A DNA stretch of 64,000 nt from Aurantiochytrium sp. KH105 (Eukaryota; Sar; Bigyra; Thraustochytrida; Thraustochytriidae): contig BGKB01000209.1 of assembly GCA_003116975.1 (NCBI GenBank), positions 1 to 64,000 on the forward strand. Reading direction: 5' to 3'. The notes under the pieces were generated by a model. It saw nothing but the letters and a program-made list of their open reading frames with translations. It was not told where the DNA came from and did no database searches. Shown piece after piece: positions 20,601 through 30,799 of this stretch. A program made the position numbers and the translations under genes. The stretch's first letter is position 1; each line of letters opens with the position of its first letter.

Positions 20601-23600
20601 CGCTCCGCAAAGAGCTCAAAGATTTCGTTTGGCAAGTACTGATCGAAGCGCGTCAGCTTGCGGATCTCGCCGAGACTGAGCACCATGGGAACGGACTCCG
20701 TAAACTTGGTCAAAGAGGCGCCTTCACCCTGCGAGTACCACTCCTTGAAAGTAGGATAGTCAATCTCCTCGTCCGAGGTGAGTCCGTTCGAGTCAAAGAT
20801 TTCCTGCGCCGTGGCTTTGGCCAAATCCACCGCCGAGGTGCCCACGTTTTCGGCAAGTCCAGGCTGAGTCTCGTACAGTAAGGTGAACACGGACGTCAGA
20901 TACTGGGTGATCTCGCTGAGGCTGATGCCCCCCGAACCATCGAGATCCCAAAGCTCAAATGCCATCTGGGCCTTGGCGTCCATGTCAATGGACGGATTCA
21001 GAATCGAGAGACCGGCGTTGAGTTCACGGTGGTCAATGAGACCGTTCTTGTCAAGGTCAAAGATCTCAAAGAGGCGGTCCAAAACGACGCGAAGACGCGT
21101 TTGCTGTGCCATTGGCATAGGCTCGCCATCCGTCGCTTCGGCAATAATCTCCTGGAACGCGGCCATAAAGCCCTCCTTGTCGATCTCGCCATTGCTGTTT
21201 GCGAACTCCTGAAACTGATCTGCGATATCCTCCGCGGCGTAGCGATCGATTTTGGTGAGGCTCCGAATCTCGTCCATGCTCACAAAAGATGGCGCTTGCA
21301 CAACAAGGTTCTGGACCGCGTTGCCGGTTTTGGATGTCCGAATCCAGCGGGTGAATTCCTCATACGACAACTGGCCGTCATCGTTGAGATCTGCATCCAC
21401 AAAGGCTTGCTCGGCAGTCTGACGCGCAAGCTCCTCGGCACTCACGTTACCGACGCGCTCCTTGAGGGAGGGCTGCACCTCAAAGAGGACCTTAAAGGTG
21501 GAAGTCATGAGCTTGATCATCTCCGAAAGGCTCACGTAACCGTCACCGTCTTCGTCAAAAAGTGCAAAGCTTGCGGAAATGCGGTCCCCGCTCGTAGGCT
21601 CGTCACCCGCAAGGACAAGCAAGCCAGTTGACAGCTCTGAGAACGAAACGCGGCCGTTCTTGCTGTAGTCAAACATGTCGTAGAGCCGGTCCATGAGAAA
21701 GGTCAGGCGGACAAAGTCGTCCTCGGTCTGGCACGCACTCTCATCGACGAGATCATGCATCACCTCGTCAAAAGACTCTCGGCTGATGTACATGTTGCTC
21801 GTCGTCTGTCTGCGCTTGAGTCGGGACCCGGGAGCACGGAAGCCATCGTCATCGTCTTCAAAATGCTCGACAGCTGCTTCAGCAAAGATTTCGAGAAGCT
21901 CGTTCGCCGAATAGCGGTGCAGATGCGTCAGTCGACGAATCTCGTCGAGGTTGAACCAATCGGCGTCTGCGGCCATGAGCTCAGCAGCAACGCTCAGTTG
22001 TTGCCCGGTGCCCTTGGCGTACCACGCGCGAAACTCGTCAAGACTGAGTTTATTATCGTGATTCTTGTCGCACTCGGTCATGATTTGTGACGCAGTGCGC
22101 CGCGCCAGCTCCTCGGCCTCAAGCCCTCCTGTTTCTTGTTTCGTGCTGGGTTGCGTCGCGTACATCACTCGAAAGACACACGTCAGGTAGCGCTCGAGTT
22201 CCGAGCGGGAAATGTACCCATCTCCATCAATGTCGTAAAGTTCAAAAACGGCACGCACGCGAGCCTCGCGGGCTTCTTCGGACTGACGACTCCGGGTGTT
22301 CGGACTCGCGATATCGCTTCCATCGGCGCCGCAAAGAATGCTAATACCGGCGCCCAACTCCTGCATATCGACAAAGCTGTCCTTGTTCAGATCCAAGGTG
22401 TCGTAAAGACGGTGCAGGACAAGACGCAGACGATCGCGGTCGCGCTGCAAGGGAATGCCGCCCTGCATGTGCACGATGCGTTGAAAGGCTCTGAAGAAGG
22501 ACTCCTTGGTAAGTCTACCCTCGCTATCGGCCTGCTCGGCCAGGATCGCAAAAGCTTTCTCTGGCGTGTAGCGGTCAAGCATCGTCAGACGTCGCACCTC
22601 TGCGAGCGAGATCCATGAGGTCGAGCCGTCTTCAGAATTACTGCGAGGGGTCGAAGCAGTGCCGGACTTGGATTTCCCAAGGAACCAAGCGCGGAACTCC
22701 TCCCAGTCCAGGAGGCCGTTGTTGTCGAGGTCGGCTTGCGCAAATACGCTCTCCGTAGTGACGCGAGCGAGTTCCTCGGGGGCGACGTTTCCGGCCTTGG
22801 TCCGGGTCGATGGTTCAAGGAGAAACATAATCTTGTACACGGCCGTAAGGTACTGCGAAAGCTCTTGACGATTGATGACTTCGTCGTTGTTGAGGTCGAA
22901 GAGTTCAAAGCATGTCATGGCACGTTCTTCGGGATCGCCGCTCGTGCAAAGGATGGAAAGGCCGCTAAGGAGTTCTCTAAAGTCAGCACGACCTTCACGT
23001 GGTGCATAAAGCATAAATATGGCATCGAGCATTTTGCGGAGGCGTTCGCCGCCGTCGCTTGCGCTTGGTGCGACGCCGCGGACTACAGCGTGAAAGGCCT
23101 CACGCGAGAGCAGCGAAGTACGAGGATCGACGACCTCGGAAAACATTTCGAGCAAGTCTTCGACGGTGACGCGGTCAAAGCCGGAAAGCTGCCGAGCCTC
23201 TTCCAGGCTCACAGCAGGGCCGTTCTGGTCTTGAATCGTCGATACAGCCTGGCCCGAGTCGGAGCTGAGGTACCAGCGCGAGAATTCGTCGTAGCTAAGC
23301 TGTTGATCTGCGTTTTTGTCGTAGAACAAAAAGGCTTCCTTGGTCGTCTCCCGCGCAAGCGACTCCACATCCATGCCTTGCACAGAGGAAAGGCCCTTGA
23401 GCTCGAACTGCACCGTGAAGACAGCTTTGAGCATATCATAGAGCTCATCCGGGTCGATGAAACCAGACCGATCCTTGTCAAAGAGCGAGAAGACGGCGCG
23501 CGTCTTGGCGTCCGGAAGATGGCCCAATGGGCCATTATTGGCCGTGCAGAGCACACTGATGCCGCTAGCAATTTCTTCAAAGGAGAGGAGGCCGTTGCTG

Positions 23601-24501
23601 TCTTGATCAAAGATGGCCCAAAGGCGCTGGATGACGTGGCGGTACATTTGATCAGCGAGCTGGTTCTGTGGCTGATCTCCGTAGGCACGCTGGCGCAGCG
23701 TTTCAAAGGCCTTGACGTAGCCCTCGTATGTAAGATCACCGTCTTCGTCGCGATGCCGGCCAAACTCCTCAAAGACTTGGAAAATGTCGAAGCGATCGAC
23801 GCCCGTGAGCGCCCGGACCTGCTCAATATTGATCCCGCGATCGGCAAGAGAGACTGGGCGAAACTCGGCAATGGCGGATTTGGGCGCGTTGCCAATCATG
23901 GCTGGTTTCTCCCACCATGATCGGAACTCTTCAAAGGACAGACGACCATCGTGGTCGGTGTCGGCCTCCTGGAAGCATGCTTGCGCCGTGACTTCGGCAA
24001 GCTCATCGGGGTCCATTGGCAGCCGGCCGGGTTGGGACATTTCCAGCATGCGGAATGTACTTGCCATGTATGTCTCCATCTCTGCGAGGCTAATGTACCC
24101 ATCATTGTTGTAGTCGTAGAGCTTGAAGGCTGCAAGGACTTTGTCGGTACGGGACCCGGCACAGAGCACCGAGACCCCCGAGAGCTCCTCAAAGTCGACG
24201 AGGCCATTGCCATCAATGTCAAAAATGCCAAATATCTTGTCCAAGTCGGCACGGACGTCGCTCGGGTCAACACGAATACGTTTTGTGCGCATGAGCCCCA
24301 TGTAGGCATCGCGAAAGCGGTTCCGGTTAAGCGTGCCGTCAATGGCGCGGTCAGCAAAGACATCAAAGACGTCCTCGGCCGAGCACATGTCAAAGTGAAG
24401 CCGTCGGCTCAGTTCCATGAGCGCATTCTCCGTTTCTGGTTGAATGGAGACGGCCGAGACGTTCCCAGAGGAGTCTTGATGCATGAGTGCGTGTTTCGGT
24501 C

Positions 24502-24542
<41 letters not shown>

Positions 24543-25537
24543 GACATTGCCTGCGGCGGAACAGCCACTGCGCCAGTTTGGGACGCACTCCCCGAGCTGG
24601 GCGGCAAGCTATCGGAGGAGGAGTACCACGCGTAGAACTGTTCCCAGCTGAGTGCGCCAGTGAGAGGAACGCCAGCCTCGCGAAAGCACTGTTCCGTGGT
24701 GACCTCAGCGAGCTCCTCGGGCGAGATCTGGTAGCGATCGAAGACGTCACCGTTACCGGCGGTACTTGCAATGACCCGAAAGACGCTAGAGAGGTATTGC
24801 TTCATCTCGCTAAACCAGATGCGTCCGTCTTGCGCGAGGTCAAACATGCTGAACGCGAGACGGATCTTTTGTTCTTGGGATCCGGAGCAGAGAAGTGAAA
24901 GGCCAGCCACGAGTTCTTTGGCGTTGACTTTTGAGTCGCGCGCTGTATCAAAGACAAAAAAAAGACGCCCGATAAGCTGGCCAGTTGCCATCGAATCGCC
25001 GCGGTAGTCGTCCTTGAGGAAGCGCGAGAAGACTTGCACAAAGGTTTCCCGGGTGAGAAAACCGTCCGGGGCAAATTGCGCGAAGAGCTGCATGATCTTT
25101 CCGATGTCTTGAGAGTCGAGTTGGAACATGCTCGACACGTCTGCGGCGCCGCCAATCATCTTACCGCCGCCAGACACCTGTAGGCTGCTCTTTTTCCCGG
25201 TACTGTGGACGCCGACCATACCGTCCTCTTCAACATCGTCTTCGACGTCTTCATCATCATCATCATCATCGTCGTCGTCGTCGTCGTCGTCGTCATCGTC
25301 GGTAAGAATGACGTGGATATTTTTGTATGCTGCGAAGGATGAGGGGTCCTGGCAGATGCGGGCAAGGTCGAAGGAGCGGCCGATATCTGCGACGAAGACG
25401 CCTTCTACCGCATCGTCGGGGAGCCCCAGCGAGGCGCAAAGAAGCTCCTTGAGCTCCTCCTCGGTGGTCCCCGCGCCGACCCAGAGTGATTTGGCAAGGC
25501 CGTTCCAGAGGAACTTGACCGACACGGGTCGCACCAT
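14699..25537 (-). CDS. Giant EF-hand calcium-binding repeat protein (3612 aa)
   Basis: One uninterrupted 10.8-kb frame; ATG at 25537 (MVRPVSVKFLW) chosen over upstream Pro/Ala-rich sequence. Residues 1 to about 78 resemble a small beta-grasp (ubiquitin/PB1-like) domain, by inference. A poly-Asp run (about 79-100) and a poly-Gln linker (about 330-343) follow. The rest is 16 units of about 215-230 aa. Each unit has a leader such as EVRRLTGLDRY, a degenerate first hand (G.LDR..F), and canonical hands of the types DADGNGVVDFSE, DYEGTGFISREG and DTNHDNQLSFEE, followed by an aromatic GVWF/RAWY end. I count about three canonical loops per unit, so the total is of order 45-50. No signal peptide or membrane helix. 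It could act as a calcium buffer or scaffold (inference). Units 11-14 are nearly identical. Confidence 0.9.
16020..18775 (-). repeat. Four tandem 690-696-bp coding repeats inside the EF-hand gene
   Basis: The word GCCAGTCCGGGGAGACGGCG (slightly varied in the fourth copy) recurs at about 16624, 17314, 18004 and 18700, spaced 690, 690 and 696 bases. Other landmarks recur at the same spacing. Between copies the DNA is near-identical, including third codon positions, while other units of the protein share only motifs. Confidence 0.95.
24508..24541 (-). repeat. (CAG)n coding for poly-Gln in the EF-hand protein
   Basis: About 11 CTG triplets on the plus strand, read as CAG (Gln) on the coding strand, in a linker between EF-hand units 1 and 2. 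Confidence 0.9.
25247..25300 (-). repeat. GAT/GAC tract coding for poly-Asp
   Basis: About 16 consecutive Asp codons, a GAC run flanked by a GAT run, near the N-terminus of the EF-hand protein. Confidence 0.9.
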
Positions 25538-25665
25538 GACCGACGGCGTCCTGGCGCTCTGCCTAGCTATCCCTGCCTGTCCTTTGTGCCCTCGAGACTC
25601 GCGATCTGCGCCCGACTGAAAGTCGTAAAGGCCGGGCGGGCTTCCTCCCGCTGTCGCTGCCGCCG

Positions 25666-25700
<35 letters not shown>

Positions 25701-27171
25701 GCTGGCTGGTTGGATGGATGAATGAAGCGCGCACGCACGCGCACGCACGCGCACGCGGCTCGTCGCCTCGCGCGCCCGCGCACGCTCGCTCGCTCGCACG
25801 CGCGCGTCCCGCTCGCTCGCCGTTCGCGCGCTGCTTGAGGATTTGATTTGGACTCGCGCTGCTTTCTTTCCCTCTTTCTTTGCCGGGGCCTTCCAGTGTT
25901 TTTTTTTTTCTATACTTTATCTCGCTGTCAGCGCGGGATTGTTTGGTTGTTTGAATCTTGATTTGAATTTGAATTTGGATTTGAATTTGGATTCGAATTC
26001 GAATTTGGATTTGGATATTTTTTTTTATTTTGTTGTTTTTTGTGTGCAGTGCGCGTCGTGGCTCCTTGTTCCGCCACCGTCCGCTGCCGCTGCCGGCCGC
26101 GCGAAGGCCTTTACGCCGCTTGCGAGGCGCCATTCTCCACTTGCGCCCGCGCATTCTCCACTTGCGGCGGGGGCTGGCAGCGAGCGGCCCTGAACCAGCC
26201 AGCGAGGCAGAAAGAAAGAAAGAAAAAGAAAGAAAGTAAGAAAGGAAGAAAAGAAAAAAGATAAAAAGAATCGCCGAGCTCTGCGACGCGGACTCGGACT
26301 CGGACTCGAGCCAACCTCTGGCAGTGCTGGCTCTCGCGCCCGCCGCGGCGACGCGCGAGGCTCGGAGGCCCCGGCCTTCCGCAGCTCTCCGCAGGCTTCG
26401 CGTTCCCTCTTCTCCCCGTCGGACGACCGCGGCGCGAGCCAGGGCGGGGCCGAGACCGGCCGCCTGCGGCTGCCGTCGGAACAGCCGCAGCCGCTGACGC
26501 CGCCGCAGGCCCTGGGGAAGAACGGAAAGAACGTTCGGTTCCGAGTCCGCGTTCTGTTCTTTTTGAACAACGCAAAACGGTGAGGCCCAGCGAACCCGGC
26601 CGTGATGAGCAAGATGCGCGCGCACGATGAGCGAGACGAGCGCGAGCAAGATGCGCGCCCGCGGGAGGGGGATCCAGAAGAAGAGTGAGGGCGCAGAAGC
26701 CGATCGGGGGCGAGGACGGCGACGCCCAGCGTCTGTTGTGAAAGTTTGGACGCGGGGCGAGCGGAGAGACCCAACGTCGCCGCTGCCGACGGCCGAGTCC
26801 TGGGCCTCTTTCTTTGATCAAAGCGTTGCCGCAGACGAAGCTTACCTTGTTTGGAGTAGAGGAGCACTACGACTTCGAGGCCTGTGCGAGGTGCAGAAAA
26901 GCCTTGCGACTCGTGACCGTCAGCGAACGGTCTCTCGCCTGCTCCAGCTCAAACTTCAAACTCCAGATCAGGCTCAGGCTCATCGCCCAATCTTTGCAGC
27001 GGCAGCGGTTCGTTCGCAAGAGGCCAGAACCCTATCCAGGCTGGACTTGACTGGACCAGTCCGTACTAGACGTGGCTGGGCTGGACTGGACTGGGCTAGG
27101 CTCCTGCGCTGAAAAGGTTAGTGCGTTATACCTCGGGCGAAGCAGAAGACCGATCACCAAAGGTCAAGACC
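25538..27171. other. Divergent, repeat-rich intergenic region
   Basis: Lies between the start of the EF-hand gene (-) and the membrane-protein gene (+). It holds a GGCT array (25666-25705), CGCA/CGCT repeats, a GAATTT hexanucleotide array (25950-26015), a GAAA tract (26205-26260), CGGACT repeats (26290-26310) and CTGGACTGGGCTGG-like repeats near 27040-27105. Overlapping open frames have compositional bias only. A donor-like AAAAG/GTTAGT at about 27113 could mark an untranslated 5' exon. Confidence 0.5.
25950..26015 (+). repeat. (GAATTT/GGATTT)n hexanucleotide array
   Basis: About ten tandem copies of a six-base unit alternating GAATTT, GGATTT and CGAATT variants. Confidence 0.9.
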
Positions 27172-28014
27172 ATGAAGGAGTCGCCGAAAACCCCGCGCGC
27201 AGTCAAGCCCAGCGAGCTTTCACTGGTCTCGACAGCGGTCGCTCCCGTGGCCTTCGTCGCAGCCATCATCGGTCTCGCTGCCAAACTTAGCGACTTGGCC
27301 GATGCCACGCTCGACAAGAGACCGCAGCCCGAGCCGGAATGGGAGTCAGGCGGTCTCGTGCACTCCATCGGCATTTTTCTCTTCGTGTACGTGTGTATCC
27401 TCTGCATTTCGCGATCGGCGACCTCTGGAGCCTACTATGTGTGCGAGATCCTATGGGCATGTAACTCCTCCATGTGCATGGCCAGTCTTGGCATGATCAC
27501 GCAGCGTCCGTTGCTAGTTGGTGCTGCAACGACAATGGTCAGCATCGATCAGATCGCCTGGTACATTGATTGCGCGGGCTATCTGATCACGGGAAAGTTT
27601 CCCATCGGCGTCGCCAAATATCTTGTGAGCGATGAGCTCACGCGCATTCAATTTTGGACATCTTTCCACCACCTCTTTTTCCTTCCTCTCTGTTTCTACT
27701 CGCTGCGGCATATCGGCATGCCCAACCTGAGCTACCCGTTGTGCGTGCTCGTGACCTCTGCGCTTGTCTGCGCCGCGCGGGCGACCACGCCTTACGCTGT
27801 CGACGAAGGCGACAAGGTCAAGACCTTTAACATCAACCTCGCATATGAGTTTTGGCGCGACGTCGAATTGCCGCTCGTTCACCGCATGGATCTCCAGCCC
27901 GCCTATCTTTACCTGCCGTACCTTCTTGGGTTCTGCAACATATATTTAAATGGCGTGCCTGTGGCCTTGCTTTATGTCGCTCTCAACAAGTTCCGCGACT
28001 TCATGCTTGCCTGA
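27172..28014 (+). CDS. Polytopic membrane protein of unknown function
   Basis: 280 aa from the ATG at 27172; an upstream in-frame GTG was rejected. I do not recognise the family. The protein has about seven hydrophobic segments, including VAFVAAIIGLAA, SIGIFLFVYVCILCI, a Cys/Met-rich segment around WACNSSMCMASLGM, WYIDCAGYLI, FWTSFHHLFFLPLCFY and a C-terminal pair around YLYLPYLLGFCNIYL. Conserved-looking polar and aromatic marks within membrane segments (DQIAWYID, SFHHLFF) suggest a functional site, perhaps enzymatic, but this is inference. The basic N-terminus (MKESPKTPRAVK) precedes the first helix. Single exon. Its 3' end converges on the PIERCE-like gene. Confidence 0.8.
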   Translation: MKESPKTPRAVKPSELSLVSTAVAPVAFVAAIIGLAAKLSDLADATLDKRPQPEPEWESGGLVHSIGIFLFVYVCILCISRSATSGAYYVCEILWACNSSMCMASLGMITQRPLLVGAATTMVSIDQIAWYIDCAGYLITGKFPIGVAKYLVSDELTRIQFWTSFHHLFFLPLCFYSLRHIGMPNLSYPLCVLVTSALVCAARATTPYAVDEGDKVKTFNINLAYEFWRDVELPLVHRMDLQPAYLYLPYLLGFCNIYLNGVPVALLYVALNKFRDFMLA

Positions 28015-28317
28015 GGGCCTGGCGTCATCATGTTCAAAAGGGAAATGTCCGAACCATTATATCGAATTGAAACACGGCCACGAGCATTTCGTTTTGGTCA
28101 GCGCGAAAAAAAAAGATAGTTGGTCAATGGGCCTTTCTTCATTTTAGTTCCTTTTTTCTGTAATAAAAAACCAAAACCAACCAGCTCATGACCATGACAC
28201 TTGAAGAGAAACTTCGACCAGCCAGGGGAATGATAAATGGCATGCAATTCCCCCTCTTTTTGGTCTCACATGCACAAAAAAAGAATTGCCAGATTGTTTT
28301 TCTTTTTTTCTTTTTTC
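28015..28317. other. Convergent 3' region
   Basis: About 300 bases with T-rich runs between two converging stop codons. No gene seen. Confidence 0.6.
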
Positions 28318-28920
28318 TCACGCCTCATCATGGTAGCGATGCTTTGCAATGGTCGTATTGAGCCCACAATCGCGCTGCATACCGGCGAGGAACGTGTTTG
28401 TGAACTGATTCATGTGCGGGTACAGCTTGGTGTCAAACTGAGGTTTCTTGGACCCGATATCGTTCGAGGTCGTCGTATAAATCTTGTGCTCCGGCTTGCG
28501 GGCAAGCTGATAGTTTTGAAATGATAGATCAACGGCATGCTTGGACTCGTTTGGGGGCGCGGGGCCATCACCGTTCCGGCTGACATGCTTGGCCGCCTTG
28601 ACAGACTTGAGATCCTCCATCGCAGAGCACAACGTGTTCTTTTCGTATCCAAAGCTGCCATACGCCTGGCTCGTAGACTGCCAAAACGTGTTTACGAACT
28701 CCTTGTCTTCATCGCTCTGATTCATCTTGGTGTTGGCCTTGCGAATCTTTTCGCTTGGGTTGGTCTCATAAGAGGGTCTCCATCCGTAAATTTTGCTCGA
28801 CGGCACATAAAAAGCTGCTGATGATGGCTTCCTCGATCGGGGCATCGTTGATGTTGCCTGCGTTTCATCTGGCTGCGGCATCGGCTGTGCCTCCTTCTCC
28901 TCTTCCTCACGCCCACTCAT
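28318..28920 (-). CDS. PIERCE1/2-like microtubule inner protein (DUF4490-type)
   Basis: 200 aa from the ATG at 28920; the frame extends upstream only through TGCAA-repeat sequence without support. PIERCE proteins sit inside the A-tubule of axonemal doublets, where they help anchor outer dynein arm docking. The resemblance is in the ordered motifs: YGWRPSYETNP (family: a GWF-GYR-type segment), TSQAYGSFGYEKNTLCSAM (family: SNQAYGS followed by a Pro/Met element) and the C-terminal YPHMNQFTNTFLAGMQRDC then LNTTIAKHRY (family: YP-N-FS-L-GM then LN). The N-terminus is Glu/Gln/Pro-rich and probably disordered. A 40-aa insertion relative to animal PIERCE precedes the C-terminal box. The assignment rests on motif recall, not alignment. 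Thraustochytrid zoospores are flagellated, so a role fits. Confidence 0.6.
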   Translation of the reverse strand: MSGREEEEKEAQPMPQPDETQATSTMPRSRKPSSAAFYVPSSKIYGWRPSYETNPSEKIRKANTKMNQSDEDKEFVNTFWQSTSQAYGSFGYEKNTLCSAMEDLKSVKAAKHVSRNGDGPAPPNESKHAVDLSFQNYQLARKPEHKIYTTTSNDIGSKKPQFDTKLYPHMNQFTNTFLAGMQRDCGLNTTIAKHRYHDEA

Positions 28921-29634
28921 GGTTAGGTGGCGCTTTTCGCTCGCTTGCTGCGACTTGATGTGGATCGATCGACTGAGTTTGCCCGTCGGCACGTCAAAGC
29001 CAATGAAGCTGAAGCAACGCAGCGCGATGCAATGCAATGAAATGTATTGTAATGCAATACAATGCACTGCACTGCAATGCAATGCAACTCAATTCAACTC
29101 GGCGCTACGCAATCCAAAGCGAAGCGAAGCCAATGCTCGATTCCGCACAAGGAAACAAATACACCAGCCACGAAAAACAAACCAACAGACAAACGATGAA
29201 AACAAACGAGTCAGAACGAAGCCAAACCGATCACCCTTCTTTCTGGTCAGCCGACGCGCTGGCACGCGTCTCCTCCCTGCTCCCTTTCTCCTCTTCCAGT
29301 CCTCGAGACCCCGAAAAGTATCAAGCGGGGCCAGCAGAAAGCAGCGGAAACGAAAAGGGTCTATGAAGAGGTCTAACGGATATCTCGCAGGTGGAGGGGA
29401 ACGCACCTGACCCATGGCTGCTGCGCTGGACTGCACGGCACTGTGTGGGCCCCGCCTGCTGCGAGATGCAAAAGAAGAAGAAGATCCGGCCTCAGCGACC
29501 GAGAAGACGCGCGCTGCAGAAGAGGTTGGTGTCCTCCGCCCGCGAGTTTACGTGCTTCCCCCCCCCTCCCCCCTCGACCCTCTTTCTCATCGACCGTCCG
29601 TGAAGAGCGAGCGAAGACCGAGAGAGATTAGAAG
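28921..29634. other. Divergent intergenic region with TGCAA repeats
   Basis: Upstream of the PIERCE-like gene (-) and the pyrophosphatase (+). It holds a degenerate TGCAA/TGCAATACAA array at 29025-29100 and purine-rich sequence. A CTCGCAG/GTGG word near 29390 could be an acceptor for an untranslated exon. No protein gene seen. Confidence 0.5.
29025..29100 (+). repeat. Degenerate (TGCAA)n pentanucleotide array
   Basis: About 14 imperfect copies of a TGCAA/TACAA/TGCAC unit. Its translation gives the Cys/His/Ile-rich N-terminal extension I excluded from the neighbouring gene. Confidence 0.85.
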
Positions 29635-30468
29635 ATGATGATGGAGTCGATAGCGGCCAACCTCACCAAGAAGGTGCTCGCCCGCGGAGCCCTCGCGAAC
29701 GGCGGAGCGCGCAGGCTGCTGAGCGCCTCGCGCGGCGCCTTTGGCGTTCGCCCGGAGGGTCCCGAGTTCAACGGGTTCCCGCTCAAGAACGAGGAGGCCT
29801 ACCGTCTCTTCTTCGAGGACGACAATGGTCGCACGATCTCGCCCTGGCACGATGTCCCTCTCTACGTGAACAAGGAGCAGCGCATTGTCAACTTCATCAA
29901 CGAGATCCCCCGCGGATCCGTGGAGAAGATGGAGATCGCCACCGACGAGGAGCTCAACCCCATCAAGCAGGACACCAAGAAGGGCAAGCTCCGGCTGTAC
30001 CCGTTCCAGTCCCTTGTTAACTACGGCTGCCTTCCCCAGACCTGGGAGGACCCTGAGCACAAGGACGCCTCCACTGGCATGCTCGGTGACAACGATCCGG
30101 TCGACGTCGTCGAAGTCGGCTCCAAGGTCGCCGAGATGGGCGCCATCTACCCGGTCAAGGTTCTCGGTATCCTCGGCATGATCGACGAGGGTGAGATGGA
30201 CTGGAAGACCATCGCCATTGCGGCCGACGATCCGCTCGCGGAGCACATCAACACTGTTGCCGACCTCGAGCGCGAGATGCCCGGCAAGGTCAAGAGCATT
30301 GTCGACTGGTTCAAGTTCTACAAGATGCCCGATGGCAAGCCCGAGAACGAGTTTGCTTTTGACGATCAGGCCAAGGACGAGGCTTTCGCAATGGACGTCA
30401 TCGAGCTCACCTACAAGTCGTGGGAGAACACCTCCAACGTCACCAAGGCCGGTCTCTGGAAGCCGTAA
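29635..30468 (+). CDS. Inorganic pyrophosphatase, probably mitochondrial
   Basis: 277 aa, single exon, starting at the first of two adjacent ATGs. It is a family I soluble pyrophosphatase, which hydrolyses PPi to two phosphates with Mg2+. The signature GDNDPVDVVEVG lies at about residues 151-162 and carries three metal-binding Asp. Upstream are EIPRGSVEKMEI and GKLRLYPFQSLVNYG, the eukaryotic-type substrate pocket. The C-terminus has DWFKFYKMPDGKPENEFAF and YKSWENT. The first 35 residues are rich in Arg, Ala and Ser with almost no acidic residues (KKVLARGALANGGARRLLSA), which suggests a mitochondrial presequence. All visible catalytic residues are intact. Strong codon bias towards C/G at third positions suggests high expression. 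Confidence 0.96.
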   Translation: MMMESIAANLTKKVLARGALANGGARRLLSASRGAFGVRPEGPEFNGFPLKNEEAYRLFFEDDNGRTISPWHDVPLYVNKEQRIVNFINEIPRGSVEKMEIATDEELNPIKQDTKKGKLRLYPFQSLVNYGCLPQTWEDPEHKDASTGMLGDNDPVDVVEVGSKVAEMGAIYPVKVLGILGMIDEGEMDWKTIAIAADDPLAEHINTVADLEREMPGKVKSIVDWFKFYKMPDGKPENEFAFDDQAKDEAFAMDVIELTYKSWENTSNVTKAGLWKP

Positions 30469-30799
30469 TTGCCCTTCTTTCACGATATGCAATGTTTCAG
30501 ATTATTGTTCGCTCTTTGAAGAAACAAATAAATTAGGAATCGAAACGCGTGAAATTCACGTTCCTCGATCAAAAGACTTGCCAGGCGCTTTCCTCCTTAC
30601 CCCCTAACAAGTCACCTGAGCTGAGTGTGACCTCGAAACTCCTGCCATGGCGTTTCCGTTATTCTCCCAGGAAAGAAAATGGCGTCCGCCCTTCTTTTTC
30701 CCTTCCACCATGGCAAGGTATGAGGGCCGGCCAAACGACAGCAACGCCAGTAGGAAATCAACTTTACTTTCCCTTTTTTTGAATTCTATCTGTATATCC
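30469..30799. other. Convergent 3' region
   Basis: Between the pyrophosphatase stop and the stop of the giant armadillo-like gene. AATAAATTAG near 30526 may serve as the polyadenylation signal for the pyrophosphatase. Otherwise nothing seen. Confidence 0.55.

Noticed and set aside
25567..26867. Long minus-strand and plus-strand frames upstream of the EF-hand gene
   Set aside because: Run through GGCT, GAATTT and GAAA arrays and show no protein-like pattern.
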